Source of the DNA: Stakelama saccharophila
GTDB lineage: Bacteria; Pseudomonadota; Alphaproteobacteria; Sphingomonadales; Sphingomonadaceae
DNA length: 64,000 bases
Direction: 5' to 3'
NCBI RefSeq assembly: GCF_032229225.1
Contig: NZ_CP135076.1
Location: forward strand, 2,895,001-2,959,000
Both the position numbers and the translations under genes were made by a program. Shown piece after piece: positions 9,690-18,690 of the stretch (the first letter of the stretch is position 1; each line of letters begins with the position of its first letter). Below the pieces are notes generated by a model that did not search any database, had not been told where the DNA came from, and worked only from the letters and a program-made list of their open reading frames with translations.

Positions 9690-10274
9690 ATGCCATTGAG
9701 CGCCCCCAAATTGGCGGCATTTTTCGACCCGCGCCTCTCGGAAGATGATCCGCTGCCGCCGGAAAGGCCCCCAGGTCCGCCGACCATAGAGTTTGAAGCG
9801 CTCTATCGCGGGCACGCCCCCCGATTGCTTCGCTTCTTTTCGCGACGCACGAATGATAGCGATGCCGCTGACCTCGTGCAGGAGAGTTTTGCGCGGTTGG
9901 TCCGAGTAGAGCGATCGTCGCAAACGCGCATCGAAAGCCCGGCTGCCTATCTCTCAAGAATCGCGAAGAACCTGCTTCGCGACCAGAAAAAGTCAGCAAT
10001 CCAGCGCGCCGATGCCATGCGAACCGAATATGATGACGCGCTTCATGTGGGGATCGACCCCGACCCGCAGCTAAACCATCGAGACGCGCTCGCCCGAGTG
10101 GATGCGGCAGTCAAACGCTTGAACCGCCGCACGCGCGAGATATTCCTGCTACATCGCGTGGAAGGCCTCACCTATGCGGAGATCGCCACCGAGATGAATA
10201 TGAGCGTGAAGGGCGTGAAGAAACAGATGGCGAAAGCATTGTTCCAGCTCCGCCGTGACGTCGGACCGATCTGA
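9690..10274 (+). CDS. ECF sigma factor of the FecI type
   Basis: This is an RNA polymerase sigma factor of the extracytoplasmic-function group. Region 2 (EALYRGHAPRLLRFF ... DAADLVQESFARL) binds core and the -10 element. Region 4 (RRTREIFLLHRVEGLTYAEIA) binds the -35 element. It would drive the receptor gene downstream when the FecR partner releases it. The ATG at 9690 gives 194 residues, normal for FecI; an earlier in-frame ATG at 9561 would add 43 residues that look unstructured. Its stop shares one base with the fecR start (TGATG at 10272-10276). The order sigma, FecR, TonB receptor, isopeptidase is typical of sphingomonad lasso peptide loci. Confidence 0.88.
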   Translation: MPLSAPKLAAFFDPRLSEDDPLPPERPPGPPTIEFEALYRGHAPRLLRFFSRRTNDSDAADLVQESFARLVRVERSSQTRIESPAAYLSRIAKNLLRDQKKSAIQRADAMRTEYDDALHVGIDPDPQLNHRDALARVDAAVKRLNRRTREIFLLHRVEGLTYAEIATEMNMSVKGVKKQMAKALFQLRRDVGPI

Positions 10275-11224
10275 TGCCGCGCTGGTGGTTGTGGGGGCGC
10301 AACGCGCGGATCGCGCGCGACGCTGCCTACTGGCATACAGAAATGCTCGAAGCGCCTTCGGCGGAGACACAGGCAAATTTCGACGCCTGGCGAACCGCCG
10401 ACCCGGCGCACGAACGGGCATATCGAGAAGTCGAGCCTTTTTCAGCGCTGGGGAGCAGACTGGCGAGCCCGGTCCGCCGAGCGCCGCGGGCTTCGACGTT
10501 TATGAAACCGGCGTTCGGCGTGGTTATCGTAGCACTCTGCATTATGGGCGGGCTCTTGCTGTTCGTCGGTCGCGGCGCATCGCCAGCCTATGCGGAGGTG
10601 TCGAATTCCGGCCGCGCGGTGCGGACGGTCAGGCTCGCCGACGGGACGATTGTCGCGCTCGATAGGAACACATCGCTATCCGTCTTGATCACGCAAGGCT
10701 CGCGGCGGATACGGTTTCAATCCGGGCGTGCCCGATTCGATGTCGCCAACGATCCGGCCACTCCTTTCGTGGTCGAGTTGCGCGGTGGAACGGTTCGCTC
10801 AACTGGCAGCGAATTCGACCTTGTGGCGGACGCAGACGGAATGCGGGTGATAGCGCTACGCGGAACCGCGAGCCTGTCCAGCTCCGATGCGCCCCAAGCA
10901 AGCGATATCGGCTTGGTTGCAGGTCAAGCCATGCGGTTTTACGACGGCAAGCTGGCACCGATTTCAATTTCTCGCGACGAGCGTCTTTGGCCGGCGAGTA
11001 GAATGGCATTCGATAACACGCCCCTTGCCGATGTCATTGCGGCTGCGAACAAGATCGGCACGCCGCCGATTCGCTTTGCATCTGCCGAAATCGGCCGGCT
11101 TCGCGTAACGGCGGTTCTCGACCTGCGCGACACGCGGGCACTCGCGCGCAAACTTTCCGCCACCTTCGGCCTGAAAGTGAGCGCCACACCCGACGCCATA
11201 CGATTGGCGCGCGTCCCTTCATAA
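10274..11224 (+). CDS. FecR-family anti-sigma regulator
   Basis: This 316-residue inner-membrane protein carries the external signal to the sigma factor. The cytoplasmic N-terminus (about 1-80, including FDAWRTADPAHERAYREVE) is the DUF4880/anti-sigma part. One membrane segment follows at about 80-105 (FGVVIVALCIMGGLLLFV). The periplasmic FecR domain comes next (VRLADGTIVALDRNTSLSV). The C-terminal STN-like repeat (ADVIAAANKIG ... LARKLSATFGLKV) would contact the receptor's N-terminal domain. It is coupled to the sigma gene by a one-base overlap and lies 87 bases before the receptor gene. Confidence 0.88.
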   Translation: MPRWWLWGRNARIARDAAYWHTEMLEAPSAETQANFDAWRTADPAHERAYREVEPFSALGSRLASPVRRAPRASTFMKPAFGVVIVALCIMGGLLLFVGRGASPAYAEVSNSGRAVRTVRLADGTIVALDRNTSLSVLITQGSRRIRFQSGRARFDVANDPATPFVVELRGGTVRSTGSEFDLVADADGMRVIALRGTASLSSSDAPQASDIGLVAGQAMRFYDGKLAPISISRDERLWPASRMAFDNTPLADVIAAANKIGTPPIRFASAEIGRLRVTAVLDLRDTRALARKLSATFGLKVSATPDAIRLARVPS

Positions 11225-11232
11225 ATTTTCGT

Positions 11233-11255
11233 ATCGAGGGGGGCCATACCTCGAT
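11233..11255 (+). repeat. Inverted repeat in the fecR-receptor gap
   Basis: The arms ATCGAGG (11233-11239) and CCTCGAT (11249-11255) can pair around a nine-base loop. There is no T-run after it, so it is not a classic terminator. It could slow transcription or be part of the receptor gene's leader. A sigma-dependent promoter for the receptor gene would be expected here, but I cannot identify its boxes with confidence. Confidence 0.4.
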
Positions 11256-11311
11256 CAACCTCGTCAATCCTCCCGCAGGCACCGCGATGGTGCCAGAGGG
11301 GGAGAAGACGA

Positions 11312-13873
11312 GTGCAGCACAAATGGATGGGCGCAATCGCGGCGATGTGCGTCACAGCGACGCCTCAGACCGCAATTGGCCAGACCAAAAACGCGCGCGC
11401 CTATAACATTCCGGAGCAGGATCTTTCAGCGGCGCTCAAGGCGTTCGCGGCAACATCGGGCCGCGAAATCGTCGCCGCGAGCGACGATGTTGCGAACAAG
11501 CGCAGCGCTGCCGTGGTCGGAACCTTCACGCCCGAACAGGCAGTCGCCAAGTTGTTGATTGGCACAGGGATGTCATTTCGTATCGTCGACGGAGCGTTCG
11601 TAATCCGTCCGGCAGCCACATCAAATGCCGGCGACGAAAATGCCAATGCCGCGGACATTGTGGTTACCGGCAGCCGAATTCGGGGAGCGCCAATACCCTC
11701 GCCCGTCATCACCATCGATCAGGCGCAAATTCGTAATGCTGGCCAAGCCACGCTCGGCGATGTCGTCCGCAATATTCCCCAGAGTTTCGGAGGCGGTCAA
11801 AATCCCGGTATCGGCTTCAATGTTCCTGCCATCAACGGCGTCGATGTCGGCGGCGGATCGTCGATCAATCTGCGCGGGCTCGGAAGCGACGCGACCCTGA
11901 CGCTTCTGAATGGACACCGGATATCCTATAGTGGCTCACGCCAAAGTGTCGATGTCTCGACCATTCCCGTGGGGGCTGTCGAAAGAATAGAAATCGTCGC
12001 GGACGGTGCCTCGGCGCTCTATGGATCGGATGCCGTGGGGGGCGTCGCCAACATCATTTTGAAGCGCGATATGAACGGGCTCGAGACCCGCGCGCGCCTC
12101 GCCACGTCGACGCAGGGCGGGGACTTTCAACAACAATATGATGTGATCGGTGGACATCGGTGGCGAACGGGCGGCTTGATTGCGGCCTATGAATTCAACC
12201 GGAATACGGCGGTCGAGGCATCGCAGCGATCCTATGCGGCGACGCGATCGCCGGGCCTCACCCTGTTTCCGTCACTGCGTAATCACAACGCCGTCGTCAG
12301 TGGTCACCAACAGCTGACCAGCGCGCTCAAGTTCTCAATCGACGCGCTCTTCAACGATCGGCGGAGCGCGATCACCTATGCTCAAAATCCAGCAGGCGAT
12401 CTGTCGGTAAGCGGTGCTCACCAGGTTACGAAGACACGGGCCTATGCGATCGCTCCCACCCTTTCGGTTGCCGTCGGAGATGCCTGGAATCTTGCCCTGT
12501 CGGGAAGTTATGCGGGAGACCGAACCAACTATCGCATTGACGGCTTTTCTGCGGGAAGTTCCACGCTGCTCGGCGCGGGTTGCTACTGCAACGGGGCGCA
12601 ATCGGTCGAACTTGCCGGCGACGGGCCATTGTTCAGCTTGCCCGCTGGCCCCGCCAAGGTCGCTTTGGGGGTCGGATATCGCAACGTCAGGCTAAGAAAC
12701 GACCGCGGCGCAGACAGTCCGCTAAATTTCGAGCGCTCACAATCCAACCGCTATGCTTACGGCGAACTCAGCATGCCGGTTGTCGGCCCCGCGATGGTGA
12801 TCCCGGCAGTATATCGACTCAACCTGAGTGCGGCGCTCCGTTACGAGCGTTATCAGGAGACCGGCTCGGTCGCGACGCCGAAATTCGGTCTGATCTATGC
12901 GCCGACGTCGAGCATCGATCTCAAGGCCAGTTGGGGAAAGTCGTTTCGCGCACCGACATTGCTGCAACGCTATCAGCCACCAGCACTCACACTTCTCAAC
13001 GCTGCGGTCTTCGGCGAGCCCGATCCGCCGCCCGGATCATCCGCGCTTTATATTCAGGGGGGCAATGCCACGCTCTCCCCGGAACGCGCGACCAGTTGGT
13101 CGGCTACCGGCAGTTTCCATCCGCCGGGCATTCCCGGCCTGACCGCCGAAATCAGCTATTTCGACACCCGCTATATCAGTCGTATCGTCACACCGATCGG
13201 CTTCATCACCCAAGCGCTCAGCAACCCCGTCTATGCAGCCCAAGTGACGCGAACGCCGTCTCAGCAGATGTTGGACGCAATCCTGGCGAGCGGCGCATCG
13301 TTCGTAAACGCCACTGGCGCGCCGTACGATCCTGCCAACGTCATTGGCTTCATCGATAACAGCAATGTCAATGCGGGGCGGCAATGGGTGCACGGCGTCG
13401 ACATGCTCGCAAGCTATCACGGCAAGATAGGCCGGGATACGATCGCCCTGAATGCCAATGCGAGTTATTTGACCAGCCACCGGCAGATCAGCGCAAGCCA
13501 ACCCGATCTGCCGCTTGCGGGCATCCTGTTCAATCCGCCGCATTGGCGCGGACGTGCCAGCGCAACCTGGAGCCATGACGATCTTTCGCTGACCGCCATC
13601 GCCAACTATTCCGGCGCGCTCAAGGACACGCGGTATTCACCCGCTGCCGAGCTTCCGTCGCAGTTTCGCTTCGATTTCACCGCGCGGTATCGAACCGGAG
13701 ATTCAAGCCCGTACTGGCTTCGCGGAATCGACATCACCCTGGGCGTCGAGAACGCATTCGATGTCGATCCGCCGACGATCTTCACAACGACCGTGACCGA
13801 TACGCCCTATGATTCGACGAATTATTCTCCGCTCGGTCGAGTTATCAGCCTCGCGGTCAGCAAATCATGGTGA
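11312..13873 (+). CDS. TonB-dependent receptor with STN signalling domain (lasso peptide uptake candidate)
   Basis: This 853-residue outer-membrane receptor starts at GTG 11312, with a GGAG about 9 bases upstream. After a signal peptide comes an STN domain (about 30-105, beginning YNIPEQDLSAALKAFA) that talks to FecR. A TonB box/plug region (DIVVTGSRIRG, then a plug to about 250) and a 22-strand barrel ending in Trp follow. Transducing receptors of this kind bring a ligand in and report its presence. Beside an isopeptidase and lasso genes, the likely ligand is the lasso peptide or a related one. Its end overlaps the isopeptidase start by 7 bases. The ligand is inferred from context. Confidence 0.88.
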   Translation: MQHKWMGAIAAMCVTATPQTAIGQTKNARAYNIPEQDLSAALKAFAATSGREIVAASDDVANKRSAAVVGTFTPEQAVAKLLIGTGMSFRIVDGAFVIRPAATSNAGDENANAADIVVTGSRIRGAPIPSPVITIDQAQIRNAGQATLGDVVRNIPQSFGGGQNPGIGFNVPAINGVDVGGGSSINLRGLGSDATLTLLNGHRISYSGSRQSVDVSTIPVGAVERIEIVADGASALYGSDAVGGVANIILKRDMNGLETRARLATSTQGGDFQQQYDVIGGHRWRTGGLIAAYEFNRNTAVEASQRSYAATRSPGLTLFPSLRNHNAVVSGHQQLTSALKFSIDALFNDRRSAITYAQNPAGDLSVSGAHQVTKTRAYAIAPTLSVAVGDAWNLALSGSYAGDRTNYRIDGFSAGSSTLLGAGCYCNGAQSVELAGDGPLFSLPAGPAKVALGVGYRNVRLRNDRGADSPLNFERSQSNRYAYGELSMPVVGPAMVIPAVYRLNLSAALRYERYQETGSVATPKFGLIYAPTSSIDLKASWGKSFRAPTLLQRYQPPALTLLNAAVFGEPDPPPGSSALYIQGGNATLSPERATSWSATGSFHPPGIPGLTAEISYFDTRYISRIVTPIGFITQALSNPVYAAQVTRTPSQQMLDAILASGASFVNATGAPYDPANVIGFIDNSNVNAGRQWVHGVDMLASYHGKIGRDTIALNANASYLTSHRQISASQPDLPLAGILFNPPHWRGRASATWSHDDLSLTAIANYSGALKDTRYSPAAELPSQFRFDFTARYRTGDSSPYWLRGIDITLGVENAFDVDPPTIFTTTVTDTPYDSTNYSPLGRVISLAVSKSW

Positions 13874-16008
13874 GGGTGACGCAGCAACGTGCGACATCCG
13901 GCTATGTCCGGCTGCTCCTTCTTCTAATGTCGATCGTTGCCGCGCATCCCGCCTGGAGCAGATGTACGGACTGGACGCCGTTCGCAAAACGATCCGCTGT
14001 CACCCGACCGATTGCCGCGTCCGATTTACTCGGGATCGCCGGTATCGGCCGGCCCGATTCAGAACCGATCGGCGGCCCAAGTCCATTGGCGATTTCGCCC
14101 GATGGCGAGACAGCGGCGTTCCTCATTGCGCGCGCCGACACCGCGACCAATCGCTATTGCCAGGCGCTGGTTCTGATCGACCTCAAAAATTCGGGCCCGC
14201 CACGAATTGTCGATCGCGGCGGCGACTTCATCATGACCGAGGTTGTGGCGCGCGGCCTCTATATTCCGAACGGCTTTCCTCGACAGATCGTGCCGGTCTG
14301 GTCGGCCGATGGGCGGTCGATCGCCTATCTGCGCCGAGCGCATGGAGCAACGCATATCCGGCTTGTCTCGGTCGCGACGGGTAAAGCCCGCGACATCATC
14401 AGTCAGGCGGGCGATGTCGCATCGTTCGCCTGGATGCCCGGCGACAAGCGCATCGGATTTGCTGCCGAGGCCAGGCGCCACATGATGGAGAGGCAGATCA
14501 ACGCCGCCAGTCGCAGGGGCTGGCTGTACGATGAACGGGTGACGCCCAATACCAGTTGGCGCCCGCAACCCAAGGCGCCGGTGGCCAATAGCTACAAGGT
14601 AGTCACACTGGCCTCGGGGCGCGTCACCGACGCGACGGATCAGGAGGTCCGCTTGATCCGCGCGAATGCGGACCGCGCTGCCAATCCGGAAAAGGCCCGT
14701 GCTGGCGAAGCGTCGGCATCGACCGAACCAACCGCACCATCGCCACTCTCCGCCAGACGATTGCAGGTCACGGACCGAAACGGAAGAGAGGTCCGCTGCG
14801 ATCAACCAGCCTGCACCGGCACTTTTGCAGGGATGTGGTGGAAAGGCGGCGGGACAACGCTGATTTTCCTCAAACGCGAAGGTTGGGACCATCGCTATAC
14901 CGCGCTGTATCGCTGGTTGCCGGCAACCGGCGCTCCCCGGCGGATGCTACGAACCGATGACCTTCTCGAGCGATGTCAGATGCATCTGCGGAAGTTGCTG
15001 TGCCTGCACGAAACCGCCACCCATCCCGCCGATATCGTCCAAATCGCCCCCCAAACCGGGAAGATCGAGACGCTGTTCGATCCCAATCAGGCCTTCGACC
15101 GGCTCGACCTGGGCCATGTGAAACGGTTGACATGGCGCAATGCATTGGGCCTCGAGGTTTACGGCGATCTCGTACTGCCGCCCGGCTATCGAGGCGATAG
15201 GCCGCTGCCGACAATCGTCACGCTCTATCATTCGCGCGGGTTTCTGCGTGGCGGGACCGGCAATGAATATCCCGTTTTTCTCTTTGCGCAGCGCGGGTTC
15301 GCGGTTCTCAGCATCGAACGCCCCGCCATATTCGCCGAGCGCTTTCCCGAGCTAACCACATTCGACGCCATCAACGCCGCGGACCTTGAGAACTGGAGCG
15401 AGCGGCGCAGCGTCCAGTCCGCGATCGCGACCGGAATCGAACGCCTTGTCACGCGCGGTATCGCCGATCCGCGCCGCCTTGGTATTACCGGGCTTAGCGA
15501 CGGCGCGTCCGCGGCGCGCTTCGCGCTCATCAATTCCGATCTGTTCGCTGCCGCCTCGATCAGCAGCTGCTGCGTCGATGAATCGGCTCCCGCGCTCGCG
15601 GGACCCGCATGGGCCGAGTATAGTCGCAAGATCGGCTATCCGCCGGCATATCCGGTCGATAACGAATTCTGGCGTCCCTATTCCTTCGTGCGCAACGCAC
15701 GAAGGATGGACACGCCGCTCCTGTTGCAGCTTGCCGATAGCGAGTCGCTCTATGCGCTGCCGACAATCACGGCGCTGCGCCAATATCATCAGCCGGTCGA
15801 GATGCGCGTCTTTCCGGATGAGTTCCACATCAAGTGGCAACCGGCGCACCGCGCCGCGATCTACCAGACCAATCTCGATTGGTTCGACTTCTGGTTGAAC
15901 GGCAAGATCGATCCCGCGCCCGAAAAGACAGATGAATATCGCCGATGGCGAAGACTGCGCGCCAATCACCAACAAAATGGCTCGACGCGATCAAACCGAG
16001 ATCCATGA
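13867..16008 (+). CDS. atxE: Lasso peptide isopeptidase (AtxE2-like, S9 family)
   Basis: This 713-residue protein has a signal peptide (about 1-31), an N-terminal beta-propeller region and a C-terminal alpha/beta-hydrolase domain. Ser544 sits in the nucleophile elbow GLSDGA and His653 in DEFHIKW. The acid is probably Asp623 or Glu625. AtxE-type enzymes hydrolyse the isopeptide bond that closes a lasso ring, turning the threaded peptide into a linear one. It overlaps the receptor gene by 7 bases, so uptake and opening are made together. Its 3' end overlaps the convergent cyclase gene (15991-16008). A general prolyl-oligopeptidase role is the alternative but is unlikely beside lasso genes. Confidence 0.87.
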   Translation: MVRVTQQRATSGYVRLLLLLMSIVAAHPAWSRCTDWTPFAKRSAVTRPIAASDLLGIAGIGRPDSEPIGGPSPLAISPDGETAAFLIARADTATNRYCQALVLIDLKNSGPPRIVDRGGDFIMTEVVARGLYIPNGFPRQIVPVWSADGRSIAYLRRAHGATHIRLVSVATGKARDIISQAGDVASFAWMPGDKRIGFAAEARRHMMERQINAASRRGWLYDERVTPNTSWRPQPKAPVANSYKVVTLASGRVTDATDQEVRLIRANADRAANPEKARAGEASASTEPTAPSPLSARRLQVTDRNGREVRCDQPACTGTFAGMWWKGGGTTLIFLKREGWDHRYTALYRWLPATGAPRRMLRTDDLLERCQMHLRKLLCLHETATHPADIVQIAPQTGKIETLFDPNQAFDRLDLGHVKRLTWRNALGLEVYGDLVLPPGYRGDRPLPTIVTLYHSRGFLRGGTGNEYPVFLFAQRGFAVLSIERPAIFAERFPELTTFDAINAADLENWSERRSVQSAIATGIERLVTRGIADPRRLGITGLSDGASAARFALINSDLFAAASISSCCVDESAPALAGPAWAEYSRKIGYPPAYPVDNEFWRPYSFVRNARRMDTPLLLQLADSESLYALPTITALRQYHQPVEMRVFPDEFHIKWQPAHRAAIYQTNLDWFDFWLNGKIDPAPEKTDEYRRWRRLRANHQQNGSTRSNRDP

Positions 16009-17745
16009 TCGAAGCCAGGCTTCGACGTCGGCGAAGTGCATGAGGCGGGCATAGCCATGACCACGCGTCGGTCCCCGCTGATCAAGAATGCCAGCGATCG
16101 CGTTCCTGTCGACAAACCCGTGCGCCGCCAACAATCCCTCTTTCACAAGCTGCGCGATCACGTCCCGGTTGCGCTCGAATATCTCAATGACGAAACTGTC
16201 CATCGCACCTTTCGACCGACGCCATGCGATCGGTTCCGGGAGGTAGTCGTTAAACGCATGCCGCGCCACCGCACGGTTGTGGCCGCGGTCGAACCAGTGC
16301 CAGCTTGGAATCGCGACACAGGCCTCGACAATCGGCTGCGCGATCAGCGGCGCAACCGATGGTACGGCCGCTCGCGGGTCGGGGCTTTCCACCACGCTCT
16401 GCGCCGCCGCGATCAGGCCGATATGCGCGGCCGATCCTGGCATGGCGCCGGGCGGCGGCAGGAGCCAAGGGTGATCGAGCGCCGAGGAGGCAGCGGCGAC
16501 CGCGCAGGAAGAGAGCAGGGAGCGATCGCCCGCGACCCGATATGCTGGATCGCGGCGTAACCGTCTTATCGCCTGCCATAAGACACGCCCCACACTCGCT
16601 TGCGTCAGCATGGCGATGTCGCCCGCCACCTTCCAGCTGCCCTGAAGATCGCCACCGGCTAGAAGGCGGTCGGTCAGCGGCGCGGCCGATTGTACCGAGC
16701 AGAAGACATTGTCGCCTCCCCCGCCATGAACGATCGCCTGCGCTCCCGTCTCGCAAGCGGCGGCGTGCGCGGCGGCCCGGGTAGCCTGCGCAAAACTGCG
16801 CGCGCTGGGTCTGGGAAGTCCCGCCGCGGCGGATTTGAATAGATCGATTTCGACCGGTTCACGCAGAACCGACCTGAGCGACATGCCCAAATGGGATGTC
16901 AGTGCTTCGGCGTAATGGCGTTCGTCGCCACCCCGATCCCGGGTCACCATGGTCAACGCAGTCGCTGCCTTGTCCATATCGGCGACACAGGCGGCCACGA
17001 TCGACGAATCGAGGCCGCCTGAAACCAAGCCAAGCATTCTGTCGAATTGAGCGAGACGCGCGGTCACGGCACTTTGGATCGTGCTTGCCAGCAGCTCGGC
17101 GGCGTCCCGTGAATCGACGCGCAACGGCTCGGCAGCGACAGCCCGCCATGGCGACCAGATATCGTCCACCGTCCAGGCGCCGCGGTGCCAGCGCCCCCGG
17201 CTTCCGCCCGAAAGCTCGTACAGTCCGGCGAGGCATGTACGCGGACGGCGCAGATCGGGTGCGACGAGATGTTCGGCGACACCGACCCAGTCGATCGACG
17301 GGCGGTATCCAGCGATGCGAACCAGTAACTCGACATCGGAAGCAATCACCAGCCCATGCTGTGATTGCCAGACATAGACCGGAAGATCTCCGAGCGGCGC
17401 GCGCAAGACCATGAAACCACCACCCTCGTCTGACAGGATAGCAAGATAGGCCCCCCAATATTCATCAGCCAAGCGCGTCCCACCCGTTGCGACGATCGCA
17501 CGGCTCTCCGCCGATTCGAACGATCGAACCCGCGCGCAGTCATCGCGGCGGAAGACTTCACCCAAGACAATGTTCTCGCCGCCAAGACCAAGGCCGGGCG
17601 AGGCGGCCATGAGATGCAGACCTGGATGATCGACAATCGTCATCAGGCCGAAAGCATTCGCCACCGGGCCATCGAGCGGGTCTTTCCAGTCGGCATCGGC
17701 GTCAATTCCGCAAGCCAGAAAAGCCAGATACCGGGGGCGAATCAT
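15991..17745 (-). CDS. Lasso peptide macrolactam synthetase (asparagine-synthetase-like cyclase)
   Basis: This 584-residue protein has the class B asparagine synthetase fold. An N-terminal glutaminase-like half lacks a usable Cys2. A C-terminal ATP-pyrophosphatase half has the PP-loop SGGLDSS at residues 242-248. Lasso cyclases adenylate the side-chain carboxyl of the ring Asp/Glu and join it to the N-terminal Gly of the core. The ATG at 17745 overlaps the stop of the protease gene (ATGA at 17742-17745); the longer open frame upstream is inside that gene. Its length matches lasso synthetases (about 580-620). Confidence 0.92.
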   Translation of the reverse strand: MIRPRYLAFLACGIDADADWKDPLDGPVANAFGLMTIVDHPGLHLMAASPGLGLGGENIVLGEVFRRDDCARVRSFESAESRAIVATGGTRLADEYWGAYLAILSDEGGGFMVLRAPLGDLPVYVWQSQHGLVIASDVELLVRIAGYRPSIDWVGVAEHLVAPDLRRPRTCLAGLYELSGGSRGRWHRGAWTVDDIWSPWRAVAAEPLRVDSRDAAELLASTIQSAVTARLAQFDRMLGLVSGGLDSSIVAACVADMDKAATALTMVTRDRGGDERHYAEALTSHLGMSLRSVLREPVEIDLFKSAAAGLPRPSARSFAQATRAAAHAAACETGAQAIVHGGGGDNVFCSVQSAAPLTDRLLAGGDLQGSWKVAGDIAMLTQASVGRVLWQAIRRLRRDPAYRVAGDRSLLSSCAVAAASSALDHPWLLPPPGAMPGSAAHIGLIAAAQSVVESPDPRAAVPSVAPLIAQPIVEACVAIPSWHWFDRGHNRAVARHAFNDYLPEPIAWRRSKGAMDSFVIEIFERNRDVIAQLVKEGLLAAHGFVDRNAIAGILDQRGPTRGHGYARLMHFADVEAWLRSWISV

Positions 17746-18401
17746 ATCGAGAAGATCGGGGTGAAGGGTATCACAGTGTCGAGCTCGTCGCTTAGCACCA
17801 GCTCGCCATGCTGGACCCAGGCATGTGCCTGGAAGGGCCGCAATCTCACCCCCATTACCAGGTCGACATCGAGATTGCCCGCGATCGCCGTGCGGGTCAT
17901 CGCGATCGAGATAGCAAGACACTGGTTCAGCGATCCGGTGGTCAGCGCTGCACGCCTGAACGTTCTCGCGAGTATGGCCGCATTTTCCTCGTCATCGGTA
18001 CGAAGCCGTCCGGCTTTGGCAGCTCGCAGCGTCCCGATCAGACGGCAGAGGGCGCGACATCGCAGCTCGATTCTTGCCCTGACAAGCGAAACCGAAGCGT
18101 CGACAACGTGCCGCAGACCGACATTGGCGGTACCTTCAAAGGCCGAACGGACAGGCGATATTGGTGGCGTGAAACGTGACGGCACGCCCGGCCCGTCGGT
18201 TTCGACGAGAAGTCGCTGACGGACCAGACTCGTTAGTCGATCGCAGTCTTCATCCGACAGCGGTTCACCCGCGACCAGGCGGGCAAAGGACCGTTCCATA
18301 TCCGTACCCAGGCAGAAATAGCGATCGGCCGCGAGATCCAGAAAGACGAAGCGGCCACCGGCATCGCAAAAGCTGATATCCGGAGCGAGTTGGAAAACCA
18401 T
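17742..18401 (-). CDS. Lasso peptide maturation protein: RRE (PqqD-like) fused to transglutaminase-like protease
   Basis: This 219-residue B protein binds the leader and cuts it off. The N-terminal part (about 1-75) is a PqqD-like recognition element. The C-terminal half is a transglutaminase-like cysteine protease with Cys161 (NQCLAIS), His193 (QAHAWVQ) and Asp205, the same 12-residue His-Asp spacing as in McjB. A TTG at 18410 could add three residues, but the ATG at 18401 is preferred. It follows the precursor after a strong hairpin and is coupled to the cyclase by ATGA. The fused RRE-protease is usual in proteobacterial lasso loci. Confidence 0.9.
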   Translation of the reverse strand: MVFQLAPDISFCDAGGRFVFLDLAADRYFCLGTDMERSFARLVAGEPLSDEDCDRLTSLVRQRLLVETDGPGVPSRFTPPISPVRSAFEGTANVGLRHVVDASVSLVRARIELRCRALCRLIGTLRAAKAGRLRTDDEENAAILARTFRRAALTTGSLNQCLAISIAMTRTAIAGNLDVDLVMGVRLRPFQAHAWVQHGELVLSDELDTVIPFTPIFSI

Positions 18402-18414
18402 GGCGCGCAACCCG

Positions 18415-18446
18415 AAAAAGAGCGCGCGGAAACAGTCCGCGCGCTC
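18415..18446 (-). terminator. Intrinsic terminator/attenuator between lasso precursor and maturation genes
   Basis: On the minus strand an 11-base-pair stem, GAGCGCGCGGA with TCCGCGCGCTC around a five-base loop, is followed by five T. It lies 6 bases past the precursor stop and 13 bases before the next start codon. A partial terminator here would give much more precursor than enzyme mRNA, as expected in lasso operons. Confidence 0.85.
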
Positions 18447-18452
18447 ATTCGG

Positions 18453-18572
18453 TCAGTCATCGGCAAGACCGGTCGGAATCAGGCCGAGAAATTCGTCCCC
18501 AACCTGCGCACCCGGACCCTGCGTCTCGATGCTCGCCGCACCCAGATCGATGACATCGTCTTCGCGTTCCAT
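18453..18572 (-). CDS. Lasso peptide precursor (sphingonodin-like)
   Basis: This 39-codon gene has an AAGGAG ribosome binding site about 7 bases before its ATG. The leader of 18 residues ends in Thr-Gln, giving the conserved penultimate Thr that the maturation enzymes need. The predicted core has 21 residues. It begins GPGAQVGD, so Gly1 would be joined to Asp8 in an eight-residue ring, and the tail is EFLGLIPTGLADD. Glu9 is an alternative ring acceptor. The GPG start, Asp8 and GL-x-DD ending resemble sphingonodin I. The gene stands directly upstream of the hairpin and the maturation genes. The ring residue and threading are inferred. Confidence 0.88.
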   Translation of the reverse strand: MEREDDVIDLGAASIETQGPGAQVGDEFLGLIPTGLADD

Positions 18573-18652
18573 GATACACTCCTTCATCAAATCGCTGCGA
18601 AAATGCAGCTCCTGGAGTGTAGGAAGCGGGGGCGGCTATCTGAACTTTATAC

Positions 18653-18679
18653 GGATTCTATTTGGATTATGTAGAATCC
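18653..18679. promoter_or_regulatory. Inverted repeat upstream of the lasso precursor
   Basis: Eight-base arms GGATTCTA (18653-18660) and TAGAATCC (18672-18679) flank an 11-base A/T-rich loop in the 118-base gap between the subtilase stop and the precursor. A TATAAA-like -10 lies just inside toward the precursor. The palindrome could be an operator for the precursor promoter, or part of a terminator for the subtilase gene. I cannot tell which. Confidence 0.4.
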
Positions 18680-18690
18680 GCAGCGATTGC

